A DNA stretch of 64,000 bases, from assembly GCF_000143415.4 (NCBI RefSeq), contig NW_003314312.1, positions 966,656-1,030,655 of the forward strand, in the 5' to 3' direction. The stretch comes from Selaginella moellendorffii (Eukaryota; Streptophyta; Lycopodiopsida; Selaginellales; Selaginellaceae). Within the stretch, counting starts at the first letter, position 1. The number at the start of each line of letters is the position of its first letter. The notes below the pieces were generated by a model. It ran no database searches, was not told the origin of the DNA, and was given only the letters and a program-made list of their open reading frames with translations. Made by a program: the position numbers and the translations under genes. Below are positions 44,657 to 56,942 of this stretch, piece after piece.

Positions 44657-45863
44657 TGAGTGTTTGGAATATGAAAAGGGAATATAGAAAATGCACATAT
44701 CAATTAGCCCAAAAACCCTAGTTTATACATAGAAGCGAGTAGTCTAGATTAAAATTAATTTGACAGCTACTAAAATCCCACTACGCTAATATTAGTATAT
44801 AACATCGTAACTGTATACTTGGCCCTCACATCATCCCCTCCTCTTGGAATAATGGAAGGCCGTCAAAGTTCTTTTGTAAACAGGCCAGGATTTGGAGGAA
44901 CATTAGGAGGAGGCATCGGTGGATCTATAGATGATATTAATTGCTCCTGATCCCTTTGTATGAAGCGTTTTAACCGCTGCACATGCACAATCTCCAGAGG
45001 ATTGGCCTGTTGGACATCATGTCAAACCTCATAAACTTGTGGTTCAACTTGCCGCAACATCTGATACGGTACTTTTCACTGTGCAAGGAGCCCTTTAAAT
45101 AAACCATATACTGTAAAATGGGGAAAATGAACTAACACCAAATCATCCACGTTGTACTCCGCAGGTGGACGATGATGGGAGTTGTATTGCCGTTGTTATC
45201 CCACTTGTATGCGGCCTAAGTGTTCGGCAGACTCCACTTGGACAAGTGGAAGAATACTCGTCAAATACTGATCTTATGACCTAGCATCCGCAACTTGTGG
45301 CAATTGCAAAAGTAAACCCAGCTCCTTTGGTAATATTGGATCATAACCATATAGGAGTTTATATGGTAAAGCACTAACGGAACTCTGCACTTCTGTGACA
45401 TATGCATACCGAAGAGACGGCAAATAATCCGAATGCTGAAAGTTCACATACTTTGCAATCATCCCCTTGAATGTCCGAACAAGCCATTCCACCAGATCGT
45501 CTGATTGTGGATGATAAACACTTGTGAAAGTGTGGTGTATCCCCAACCGAGACATCAAAATATGAAATGCCTCAGCCATAAATGCGGGACGATTATCCGA
45601 AAGAATTTGCTCTGGACAATAATGCTAAAACACCACTCAATTGAGAAGGAAGTATCCAATAGCAGTTGTAGAGGCGCTAGCAAGAGCCCCAACTTCCACC
45701 CAACGAGTCAAATAGTTAGAAGCAATAATAATATACTCATTGGCAGCAGTTGACTGTGGAAAAGATCCCATAAAATCAAACGCCACCAACTCAAATGGAC
45801 GGGAAATTGCATTTGACTCCAACCGTCTTTTCGCAACCCGAGGGGGAGTATTACGAGCTTAGC
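44657..45863 (-). mobile_element. Gypsy 3' part (-), truncated by insertion
   Basis: LTR 44657-44830 (174 bp), then the 3' pol up to 45863 on the - strand, with integrase end (SVYHPQSDDLVEWLVRTFKG near 45510, glutamate kept) and core start (FELVAFDFMGSFPQS near 45790). It aligns with 35241-36440 of the full element without the TRIM. At 45863/45864 it is interrupted by another LTR, so the rest is lost or displaced. Confidence 0.85.
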
Positions 45864-46232
45864 TGGAAACCTCCCCTAACACATGCACGCCCAGGAGCAG
45901 CTCCACTCACGACTGAAAGCCAAGTTCAAACGGCTACTAGTTTATTTCTATTCTAGGCATATGTTGGCGGTTAGAACCGCCAACAGGATAGTGGTTTTGA
46001 GAGACCCCAGCGCAGCTAGGGTTCCCCATCTCCTTTCCCACTCCATTGTACTTCAATACTCCTGAATCGCACCCCCTATTTGCATTATCTTTGTCTTGAG
46101 TCTCTCTCCCAGCCGATCCACCACTTCTTTCACCCCTCCTCAGCTGACGACCTCCGGAGATCAGGTGCCAGCTCTCAGATCGAGTTCTTGTGGTAGCAGT
46201 ATTCTCATCCGCTTCACATTTTCCATTAAACA
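45864..46232 (+). repeat. LTR of the second gypsy family
   Basis: TG...CA, 369 bp. The left boundary is set by comparison with the uninterrupted gypsy copy near 36440; the right boundary is set by the motif after the LTR. Confidence 0.75.
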
Positions 46233-46438
46233 TTTTGGCGACCACGGTGGGATGGATCGCTGAGAGAGATTCAAGAGCTTCAAGAACCACTCTTTCTCTC
46301 CACATTGAGTATGCCACCACCAACATGGGTACCCGGAACACGCCTCGCTGCAGTGACCACTAGAGGAAGAAAGCTACACCAGCAAATTTTTGAAGAAATT
46401 AAAGATCTTTCAATGAGACCTCCTAGCGCTCTATCCGA

Positions 46439-49400
46439 ATGAGGAGAAGAAGACCTTTGCAATCAACCCCAACATCAGCACCGAACTCTTCACCAGCCAG
46501 CACCGAGGAACCGACAGCAAGCCCGAGCAACTCCTCCGAGATCTTCTCCGACCAGCAATATGAGAGCCCAACTCCGAATTCGAGCAGAAGAACACCGGCT
46601 GCAAGCCAGAGAACTCGCCGGCAGAGCCTCCGAACTCTTCTCCGACAACAACTCTGCTTTACCGACCAGACAGAAGAACAGCAAGAATTCCGGCAACAGA
46701 TCTTCCCGACCAATGCTTCTTCCACACATCAGCCGCACGTTCTCCTACGACAAGCCTCCGACACTCTATCCCAGCATTGGCCAAGTCACCAAAGGAAAGC
46801 TCCCGAACGCACCGAAAATCTTCCGACAGACTCTCCGACTGAGTGCCCAAACCAGCACCGAGGACATCATCCGATGATGACACGACGCTAATCTCCACAC
46901 TGCCAAGACTCTGTTCGACCACGCCATCAAGTACGCCGGCCTAGAGACCATTGACGACGAAATTGGGTCTGATCACCCCAACTAGTCCGACTATCCGAAA
47001 CTCTTCGTCGAGCTTCATCTCGGCACCGGCACCTGGAAGACCAGCCTGCACTCAGCACCTCGTCTCGACAAATCGATTGGAGACTCCACCGACAAGCCCA
47101 AGCCAAAGAAAGAAACGAAGAAGAAACTCCTGGAGTACGACTGCTACCCACTTCTGGATGAGTTTTCCTCTGAGCGCCCGAACACCAGCCCGGACGACAT
47201 CCCGACAACTTCTTCGACTGACCTGCATGACAGCTCTCCAATCACTACTACACCGAATCAGTCAACTCCCCGATGAGCTCCAAGAAATCATCCGGCAGAA
47301 GATTCGCGACCTTCTTCCGGCAACACACTTTGTTCAATTGACTGACAACATCCTCCTACTAGCGACCACTTTTTGGATCAGCACCGAGTTCGTCTGTCAG
47401 CAAAAGCTTGACAACCGACACCTCGACCAGCCAACAACGATCCTGCCCAACAAGAGTGGACCGACTACAAGAAGTTCTACAGCATAGTAACCCTTAGAAG
47501 ATTATACAATAACTACTACCGAAGACTAGCTTCGAAGCTGCAGGCCTGAAGATATTTCTGGAGCCTTGAGATTATCGTCGACACCGATTCGACATTCAGC
47601 CAGATACCCAACAACATCACCGACAACCAATTTGAGAGTTTGATGAAGACCTTCATCCCCGAGATACCAACATCCAAGATAGTTTTAGTGTACAAGAACC
47701 CACGGCCGAAGAGAGCCACATGAACAAGCCAAGGAAAGCAGCCAGCAAACAACAAGAAGACATCGAAAGACTTCAACGACACCTCCATCGAGAGTTGAAG
47801 AGACTAGAAAAAGAGAGAAAAGAAAAAGCCACCCAGTGGTCCCACTTTGTACAAGTTTCTGAAAGAGAAAGGTACATTACTGATGAATTGTTTCCCAAAA
47901 TTGCAGCCGGTGCAGACGCCGGAAGGATTTTAGAAGGCTACCAGAATTTTAGGACACCGCCTACTTCTCCGACTGCAGCACCGGAGAATCCGCAAGAGAC
48001 CCAGCCGGAAGTTCAGCACACTCCCCAGCACAGCTTCCACAACCCACTCTTCCGAGGACAGACCGACCCAAGAACTTATTTCTCCTGGACTGTACCGACA
48101 GCTTCACCAGCAGTCCTTGGCACACTGTTTTCGACACCAGTATCAGCTTCTACCTCGACCATGCCGTTCGCCTTCGCACCGGACTTCTACAACTTCCAGC
48201 AACAACCAGACTCCCCGAAGCTCAACTCAGTCGAATACGGCCTCCAACCGATATACATTGTCGACCCAGACGATCGACCAGCACATCACTAGCAATACGA
48301 GTTCGGCCAATCCTCCGAATACACACTTGACCAACTTTTTGACCAGGCGTTCAGCAGACCCCACCAACAACCAGAACCAGACATCGATCTTCAGCAACCG
48401 GACTTACAGAACACTCCACCAACTGCTCTGTCAAACATCCTGCCAAACGCTCCACCGAACACTCTGCCACACAGTCTACCAGACATTCGCCCCGACATCG
48501 TCACCATGACAATGGTACTCCCCAACACAGTCATCAGCAAGCTTGTCACCTACCCACAATTCAAAGGGAAGAAGACCGAAGACCCAGAAAAGCATGTCAT
48601 TCGCTTTAAGGAGGCCGTTTGAGTCAACGGCCAGCAAGACAACCTCGCATTCCTCTTCGGCTGCACCCTCAAAGGACGTGCCAGAGAATGGCTCCAGACG
48701 ACCGACTCGAAACTCACCTTCAACGAGCTCACCAAAGCCTTCATCGACTACTTCAAGTCAGCACTCAGCCAGTTAGAGAAGCTTCAGAAGATACAGAACA
48801 TCAAGATGCGTACTAGCGAAACTCTCAAAGAATACACCGAACGCTTCACCAAACATGCCAACCGCTGCAAGAGCTCTTCTACTGAAATACTTTTATACCA
48901 GTGGTACATGCAGGGACTAGCTTCACAGTTGAAGAAAGCCGCCACCAAAATCGACACCAGCGATTACAAGACTCTTTCCAAAGATTTGAAAGAAGTTCAA
49001 ATCCGCCGACAAACTGCCCGAGTTGATGAACCGGAAGACTTCGACTCTGAGGAAGATGAGGATGACCTCCTTGACAGCATCACCAGCAAGTCCAAGGACA
49101 AAGTCGGCATCCAAAAGATCCAGAAGCTCCTCACTAAATTCACTGCATTTGGCGACAAATCCGACGTCTGAACCGGCATCTAGTGCACAAAATGCAAGAA
49201 TGAAGGACACTCAGCCACCGACTGCAAACTCCAGCTCGTCAAGTGCCAAATCTGCGGGAAAGACAACCATGACGCCAAGACATGCAGATTCCGCAGCCAA
49301 CCTGAAGTCCGACAAATCTCCAACTTCCCTTGGAGACCTCCCTGACAGTCTGAGTATTCGACCCAATATCCGGCTGCACCTCCGAACAACTGGCAACTGC

Positions 49401-49730
49401 CCCAGAACAACTACCTGCCGCGACAATGGAACACACCACCGAGATTCAACAACAACTACAACAACCGACCCTACTTCAATGACCGATACTGACAACCCGA
49501 CAACCGGCCATACCAACAATACCAACAAAACCAGATGGACTACAACAATAGCCAAGCCTATCCACGCTACCAGAATCAAGGGTATCAACGCTACAACAGA
49601 TCTTAAGGCTATCAAGACCAGAGATATCAAGGCAACTACAACAGCCGCCCATGGAAACCCCAAATCCAAGACCAGCCCGGCCCTCCGAGACTCGGACCGC
49701 CGCCGCCCAGACACATTTACAATTTCATAA
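46439..49730 (+). pseudogene. Gag polyprotein of the second gypsy family
   Basis: Several frames with stops. A long Pro/Ser/Thr/Gln-rich N-terminal region comes first. A coiled-coil-like stretch follows near 47740 (DIERLQRHLHRELKRLEKER). The Retrotrans_gag core is at about 48500-48900 (LFGCTLKGRAREWLQTT, TLKEYTERFTKHANRC). An acidic segment near 49030 precedes two zinc knuckles, CTKCKNEGHSATDC and CQICGKDNHDAKTC (49186-49287). An Asn/Tyr/Gln-rich tail ends near 49730. Confidence 0.8.
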
Positions 49731-49739
49731 TACCTGCTA

Positions 49740-51696
49740 AAATTTATTTTACTAAGTTTAAAATTTGTACAAATGTTATTGTTAGTCACTTTTTAACTTA
49801 ACATTAATTTATTTTTACTATCAGTAATATTAGTATTAAATAAATGACATGGACAATAGTTGTATAAAAATGCATAAATAAAATATATTTTAAAATAATG
49901 TTATAAAAAGTGGATAAAAATTGTAAAAACTAATACTGATACTTTTATACCTTATAAGAACATCATAATTTTGGTGACATTCAAATTTTTTATGAAGTTA
50001 AGAGGAAGAAAAAATAATGGCCTATTATAGTAATGTGTATTTACATACCAAATAATAAATAATAATAAAAAATCAGTTAATTAATAAATATTTTTAAAAT
50101 ATAGAATTATTTAATGGGAGTAAAAGTTTTATAAATATATTTTTAGTTAAAATAAAAAATTTTATTTTAAGAAAACTACTAAAACTACCAAAAGATTTTA
50201 TTTTTCACCTAGATTTTATTATATAGTAAAACTGTTTAATTAACATTGTTTCATTATAAAATATTTTTGTACAGATATACATATATAAAGATGAGATGAG
50301 ACCATTTATTGCCAAAGGTATTTTTTTAAAAAATTTTATAGCATTGATTGGATAAATTCCCCTTCCCATGATCATATAATTATAATGATCCTTATTAATT
50401 TTAATGGTTCAAATCATCTTCTGAATGCCCATTGTAAGAACACCATCATACTAAGTTTAAGTGAAGTATAACATTGAAAATTTTGTGAGCTCTTCCATTT
50501 TGGGCATAAGCAAAAATCATCTAATGTTAATTTTGTTAAAGAGAATTTCCACATCATTAAACTATTTTATACTTTCTAAAAGAATGAAGAAAGAAAAACA
50601 TGGAATTTACCAAGTTACATATTGCTAGCAAATTGAGATAAATCTCGTCAAAAGCGGGCAAAATAACAGCATAGAGCAGTATGAATTATTTCTGCTGCCA
50701 AAGACGTAAATTTAACACTAGTAATGTATTAGATTTTTATGAAATGATGGTTTGCGTTTTGTGCTTTCATACCAAAGTGAAATAGTAAAATAATAAATTC
50801 TAAAATAGTGAAATAAACAAAGTAATTATTAGTAAGCATCAAAAAATAAAATGATGGTTTGTATTTTATGTATCATTAACACTTTTAAACCAGAATGAAA
50901 TAGTAAAATAGTGAAATAAACAAAGTTATTATTAGTAAGCATCAAAAAATAAAACATGAGTTTAACGCCAGTAATGTATTAAATTTTTGTGAAATAAAAA
51001 TTTGTGTTCTCATGATACATAGAAATAAAACAATACATAATGATATAAAATTAATTGGGTTTGAAATTTAACTAGAAAATATAATATCTTAACTGGAAAT
51101 GATATTATCATCAACTTGAGTATTTAAAAATCTATTTAAATTTTGTTCTATAATCCTTTTTAAATTTAAATTCATAGTGGACTTACTAATAAAAAATATT
51201 AAATCTAGTATATTAAAATATTTACTATTATATAATTATAATTATTATAAGTTGGTTTTTGTGTTTTATGATAATTAAATAATAAAACTTAATTTTTATT
51301 TATATTCTATATTTTAAAACAAATATCATATCAAAAATTAAATAATTTAATATTAATATTTTTAAACTATCGCTAATGAATTTAATTGAGTTGAAAGAAA
51401 TATAATTAGAAAATAGGCAAAAAATATTAATCTCAAAAGCCTATAAAAAACTTCATACTAACAAAACTATCATGGATTCATGTAAAAATATGCATTTAAT
51501 AATTTAGATGAAATTGATTTTTACATGTAAATTTAGAATTGTACATTTTATGTTTTTGAGAGAAAACTAAAAATAATTTTGGTGATAGAAATTAGAAAAT
51601 GTAATATATTCATCCTAAATATTTTAAGAAAAAAATATTTTATATCATGAAATCAATTAATATTTTAGGAAAAAACCATTAGATATAATTTTTAAA

Positions 51697-51729
<33 letters not shown>

Positions 51730-51859
51730 CTCTATGAAAATGTGTTATTGTTGGTTGAGTTGTAGACTGAAAAATAATGAATCATAATTTTTATTATACT
51801 AATAGTTATAATGTTTTAAAGTTTAATAATTTATAATTTAATTTGATTCAGAAATAAAT
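49740..51859. other. Very AT-rich stretch, no gene
   Basis: Composition drops sharply at 49740. There is no ORF above about 60 codons. A 60-bp phrase (AGTAAAATAGTGAAATAAAC and AGTAAGCATCAAAAAATAAA) recurs near 50800 and 50900. A (TC)n(TA)n run lies at 51698-51730. Confidence 0.6.
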
Positions 51860-52559
51860 TTATATTTTTTATTAACTTAAACATATCTATTTATTTCTTT
51901 TCTATTTTAATATTGAATTTTGTTTTCACTTTTGTTTTCTTTCAATAAATTTACAAAACTCCAAATTCACTTAGATGGTTACAAAGAATGATAGTTTATT
52001 AAATTAGTAGGATGTTAAGTTAAAGATTGTAATATTTCATGATAGAAAGAATGTTTATTGTAGATACTATTATTATTACATGGTTTCAAATGTTTTAAGC
52101 TGCACAAAATTTAAACAAAGGACCTTAAAGAGAAAACCAAATGTGGGAAAAAAAAAAGCTGCTAAAGGCTAGTATATAGAAAAATTGAATTCACTTTTAA
52201 AAATGGATATTTGTGGGTGGAGCAATTGTTTTAGTTATCATTTACACAGACCACATTTCTGTTGAGACTACTTGCAATGTTTTTATTTTTTGCCACCTCT
52301 TGGGATGTTTTGAGTAACCATAGCTATGATCAATTAATGCAGCAATTTGACTATTATTGTGGCTTTTGTTAGGATTTTAGCTTCTTAAACTTTTGCATCA
52401 TATACAAATTGGTATTGTTACCTGGTTATGTGGTTCCAACATATATCACACCCAAAGCAACAAGGAGTGGAGCTTAGCATCTTCATGGAGCACAACCTCC
52501 AAATAAAATCTTTTGGATTTTGGATTTCAATTTGATTTAGATCTAGTATTTTGATATTT

Positions 52560-52830
52560 TTGTTATTATGTTGAATGACATTAATTATGCACACTGCCAT
52601 CAATAAATTGCAACAATTATCCCAAGGCTAGAAATCTACATTTGCCTATGCATTTGAATTCTAGATGGCTGCCATTGATATTTCATGGGATAATGCACAA
52701 CACCAATAGTTCCTTAGTTCCAAGCCAAAGATTAGTATGCAACTATAGTTTAAGGGCATGTAGTCTAGGTTGCATAATTTTCACAACCAATTTAAACTCA
52801 GAATCACTATACACTCTAGCCAGTATTTAG
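52560..52830 (+). repeat. Dispersed repeat, direct copies at 59345-59595 and 61770-62035
   Basis: Shared phrases include GCATTTGA(A/G)TT(C/T)TAGATGG and CATGGGATAATGCA(C/T)AACAC. An inverted partial copy is at 54940-55015 (CTATGAAACCTAGAGTAC). The function is unknown. Confidence 0.7.
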
Positions 52831-53119
52831 GCCGAAATACGATAGAAATAAGGGATAGGGATCAAGTGTTAACTCTCCTCTTTAACTACTCTTACATGGT
52901 GGTAATTGCCACTTCTTAAATCCTGACTGTCAAGATTGTAACCTTGAGTGTGAAAGTTGTGATCCTGGCTATCAAGAAAATGCTCAAATGCATAATTAAT
53001 CAATTATACTCTATAAGAACTTATGCTTGAAGCTAGCTATGTCATCTTTATCCTATTGAACAACCTCAACTTTATATATGAGGTTGTGATGTGTGTAGTA
53101 GAAGTTTGTTTCAAGTGAT

Positions 53120-53775
53120 TCTTTTCCAGGTGCATTATGAATCTTATTGGTGTCAATATTATGGGTGTCCAAGGAAAGCATGAAAAGGTGAGTACGTATT
53201 TTATATTTTTATTTAATTTCTAAACTTTTTTATTTTCTAGATTGGACCTATCATGCCTTTTGCAGAAACATATATGACAGGTTTCATGATAAAAAGTGTG
53301 CAACATGTGTTTTGCCTACGTATGACAATTCCACTTATATCATACCCAACCTTGTGAATGAGTAGATTCACAATATGTTTCCAAGGTACTGATTTCAAAC
53401 TCCATTGACGATGCAAGTCTTACTTGAGCTTTATTCCCACCAAATGGTGTTATGATTAATTATACAATAGGTAAAAATTCTATGGTGGAGGTAGCACATG
53501 ACTTTGGCAGATTAGTGTTTGCTATTGAAGAACATCATTTCTTCAAATATCGGATTAGAGGATTTTGTGAGTTGCCTCCAACTTTAGGGAGGTAAATTAT
53601 GTTTATTAAGATTTTAATACATATTTAGTTCTGTTTTATAGATTACAGTCACTTAGAGTTTCTAGAATTGGAGGCTTTGGAAGTCTCTTCGACTATATAG
53701 AAGCTATGGTTCAACAAATGCAAAGTGAATCTTCCCCACAATACCAATATAAAAAGAGGCATAAAAAGAATTAAT
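53120..53775 (+). pseudogene. Remnant of an intron-containing gene with LRR-like end
   Basis: Exon-like pieces sit between splice-like signals. One ends GCATGAAAAG/GTGAGT at 53189, one starts after TTTCTAG at 53242, and the last runs 53641-53774 to a TAA. The last two pieces read FCELPPTLG and LQSLRVSRIGGFGSLFDYIE, like a leucine-rich repeat, then a basic end. Stops occur in the middle exons. A mirrored copy lies in the right arm (60860-61400). Family is not certain. Confidence 0.4.
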
Positions 53776-54019
53776 GTGTTGATAATGAGGTAAAAGAAAG
53801 TTAATTGCATCCTTACATGAAATGAAAAGCTTGTTATATGTTAAATGTCTATAAAAGTGTTAGTGTTAGATATCATAATTGCAAATTATCATTCTCACCT
53901 ATCAGTATCACTTTATACCACTTGTGTGTTGGCATTTCTTCCTTTAACATCTTATAAACAATTGTATGTATAATAGTATCATCTAGAACAAGGTATATTA
54001 CCTATAGCTAATATCATTT

Positions 54020-54022
<3 letters not shown>

Positions 54023-54075
<53 letters not shown>

Positions 54076-54087
54076 ATATATATATAT
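54023..54087. repeat. (TA)n microsatellite
   Basis: About 65 bp of nearly pure TA with two TG interruptions. Confidence 0.95.
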
Positions 54088-55020
54088 TCTTTTAAAAGTG
54101 ACAATACTATAGTATAGTAAAGTAATTCTAAATCTTATATTCTACTATAGGGTAGCATAAAAACCCTATATTTCACACTAGTTAATGCAATGTTTATCAA
54201 GGGGATGTTGTTCCTCATTATGAAGCAATAGTGGATATGTATCTATAATTCATTCTTGAATCTATTGTACATTTACATATGCACATTTTATAGATTTATT
54301 ATTGGCTAGTTGCTATAGTGCTCAAGAAAAGTTTGTAAACCTATAAAGCCATTTGTTTTATAAAAAAAAAGGTTATGCATTAGACATTAAATATAATAGT
54401 GTTTTATGCTTTCAAATAGTCCTGCCATGTTAGGAACAAGATCTTGCAAAACTATATGGCATTATTATTGAAGCATTAAAGGCAATCCTTCTTTAGTAAC
54501 AAGATTTAGAATTTCATATATAAAGAGCTCTAGTTCACCTTCTCTAAAACCCCCAATAAAAAGAGGAGTATTATGTGGAGGTAAAAGTGGAATATTGGTA
54601 GAACTTCGGGATAAAAGTGGAGATTAATATGAAATTTTTGGGGGCCAAGTATGAGTAACAATGACTTTCTTTCAAGCTATTTTGATACAAATTTCCAAGG
54701 AGCCTATATAGCCATTCAAATGTAATTAAGCTTGTATAAGATTAAATATAAAAAGCTTGATTAATATTGACCTCATATGTGATTTTATAATTGTTTATTT
54801 TCTTCCTTGATGCCATTACATGATCAATTTTTACTAACTAAGTGATATTTGCAATTTCTCAAAAAGGGTAGGGGACTAAGGAAAAAAGGAAAAAAGGTAT
54901 CCTAGTAAGAAAAAGATTTAATTAGTCCCACATAACAAGAATATTAGCTAAAATGTATGGTGATATAAAATTTATCTTGGTTAAAAAAACTATGAAACCT
55001 AGAGTACCAACTTTTGCATT

Positions 55021-55581
55021 ACAACTTTTACTCACAAATCTTTTATTTTCCTTGTTTCCCATCTTCTTTTGAATGAAAAAATAGTATGTACAGTTGTAAA
55101 AGTAATCAAATCAAAATATAACAATTACAACAGTAGTCATAATAAAATAATATAGCTTTACAAAAAATAAATTCTTAGTGTATCAAGTACATAGATAAAA
55201 GTTCCATGGGTCAGATGACGAAGCACAGTGCCACACTGCAACACAACTTGAAGAACTGTTCTTCAATCTCTCAACTTGGGAGAGTTATAGCGCTTTCCTG
55301 ACCCTGTGGGTTCATATATGGGAGAGCTTACCTTGAGGACAAACCAGCATTGCTTGTAGTAGAACGAGTTGTGTGCATCTTGTGGATGCTGGAGAGGACT
55401 CTTGTGCTGCTGGTGATTCTGGTGATGGAGCGACAGCGGTATTCGACGAGCCCTCACCCGGAATTCAAAAGTGATTGCTGTGGGGCTTTGATTACTCCGT
55501 GACGTGGCAGTTGCTTTGGGTTTTCAAGGAATCTTAGCCCTGGCATTGCAGCACTCCTGGATCTCGGCCACGTAAATTTGC

Positions 55582-55612
<31 letters not shown>

Positions 55613-55720
55613 GCTCCTCGTCATTCCCTGCTGATCCCAGGATCTGAGGGAGAGAGAGAGCGAGCGAGAGAGAGGGCTACAAACGTTCGTCTCGTAATTC
55701 CAAAAGAGTTTGGCGTCTAT
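55021..55720. other. Left border of the GC-rich island
   Basis: Composition rises from AT-rich to balanced at about 55200. (GA)n runs lie at 55582-55612 and 55645-55673. This should contain the 3' UTR of the first Fic gene; I see no other gene. Confidence 0.5.
55582..55612. repeat. (GA)n microsatellite
   Basis: About 31 bp of GA with one AA interruption; a second, impure run follows at 55645-55673. Confidence 0.9.
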
Positions 55721-56854
55721 CTACAAGCGGCAAAGAGCAACGAAGATGCCCTCCACAATGAGAGCTGCGAGCTCTCCCGGACTTCCCGTGGCTCCTGCGC
55801 GCGTGAGAACAGAGAGATACTGTCCATGTCTCGCCGGCGGAACGCCGCTCAAATCCTCCGCATTCGCCGAGGCCCGCGTGAGTAAGGACCGCCACTCCTC
55901 CCTACCGATCAAACTCGCCTCGCCCAAGTGCCGCTCTGTCGAGCCAACATCCAGCAGCAGCGTAAGGGGGAAGTGGAGGCCAGTGACTCCCGAGACCAGG
56001 TACGTGAGCAGCAATCGTCCAAGCCGTCCATTCCCATCACCGAAGGGATGGATCGCCTGGAACTCCAAGAAGAAGCGCGCTGCCAATTTGGCCACGTCCA
56101 CCACGAATGCAGCACTTCCCATCTCCCTCGCGTAGTACACGTTCTCCAGCTCGCTGTTGGTGGCGGCCACTAGCAGCTCCATCTCCTCCCTGATCATCTC
56201 CGGTGCCACTCTCTCGCTCGACAATGTGCCATCCAGCTGCTTTATCCAAGCTCGCTGGATCCGATAGTCACCTATCCGCGCATCCTCCTCTGTCGGACTC
56301 GCGACAACCACCGCGTGGAGCTTCTTGATCCTCGAGATGGAGAGGTGGGGCACGGGCACTCGGCTGCTCAGCTCCTTATCTTTCGAGATCCAATCCTTAA
56401 TGTCTTCCAGCCCGTTGCAAAAGCTCACAAGCCGCCGCTTCTTATCCTCGTCCACGTAAAAGCCTCCATCGCCGTCGCTTGCTCCAATCGCCACCGCCGT
56501 CTCGGCTACAGACTCCATTCCTACATAAGACCAATGTTAAAAGGCCTTTAACCTTTTCCTAGCTAGCTTTTTACCTGCATTCATCTCCCACACCCGCTTA
56601 GATCACTAGACTTCTCTGGAGCAGCGCTGCCCCGTCTTTCCTTGTCCATGCGTCGTGAATCGCCCGTCGCAGCAGCAGCGCCTCTACACCCTACCTATCT
56701 TGGTGCAAGCAGCAAACACGAACAGCGCGAGCATTGCACGATCTTGCTCCGGCGGCAGCGGCTGCGCGATCTTCGTCGATATAGCATCAGCCACAGTGGT
56801 GAGATCGCTCCAGCGCCAAGCCGGACGAAGCGGGACCCGAAACCCTAGCGCCAT
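55721..56854 (-). CDS. Fic-domain protein 1, two exons, 319 aa
   Basis: Exon 2 (56520-55721) alone gives 265 aa from an internal ATG. An upstream exon (56854-56695) joins through a GT/AG intron of 174 nt in phase, giving 319 aa. It starts MALGFRVPLRPAWRWSDLTT, which aligns with the N-terminus of Fic protein 2 (PAWR, TT and AI in the same order). The catalytic motif HPFGDGNGRLGR is perfect (about residues 211-222; 213-224 in protein 2). Upstream, IKKLHAV and IGDYRIQRAWI match the Fic core. Fic enzymes move AMP, or another phosphate-linked group, from a nucleotide to a protein hydroxyl. At the place of the inhibitory motif the model reads TKIGMES, one residue longer than consensus. Target unknown; likely soluble (no signal peptide or membrane segment). 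Confidence 0.87.
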
Positions 56855-56892
56855 CACTACTAGCACAAAAGAAGAATACTACAAGCCCCGCC

Positions 56893-56900
56893 CTTTTATA
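56893..56900 (-). promoter_or_regulatory. TATA box of Fic gene 1
   Basis: TATAAAAG on the - strand within GGCTATAAAAGGGCGGGG, 38 bp before the ATG at 56854. This supports the upstream exon. The upstream ATG at 56866 would lie at the transcription start itself. Confidence 0.7.
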
Positions 56901-56942
56901 GCCTCTTCCTTCCAGAATATTCTCTAGCTCTAGGGTTCTTCC

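Larger units (their letters stand above)
45864..49735 (+). mobile_element. Second gypsy family (+), LTR plus gag only
   Basis: The LTR is 45864-46232 (369 bp, TGGAAACC...ATTAAACA), inserted in the gypsy sequence above. It is followed by TTTTGGCGACCACGGTGGGA, a motif usual after gypsy 5' LTRs. Gag follows to 49735. Protease, RT, integrase and the 3' LTR are absent; AT-rich DNA begins at once. C-rich composition sets it apart from its flanks. Confidence 0.8.
51860..55020 (+). repeat. Left arm of a large imperfect inverted repeat
   Basis: Successive pieces match the reverse complement of the right arm in mirrored order: 51940-52130 with 62850-63030, 52318-52510 with 62530-62720, 53070-54000 with 60560-61530, and 54740-55015 with 59520-59880. 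Identity is moderate, with many indels. Confidence 0.8.

Noticed and set aside
55263-55457. 64-aa - frame near 55263
   Set aside because: Falls in the composition border and 3' region of Fic gene 1; His/Gln-rich by chance, no family.
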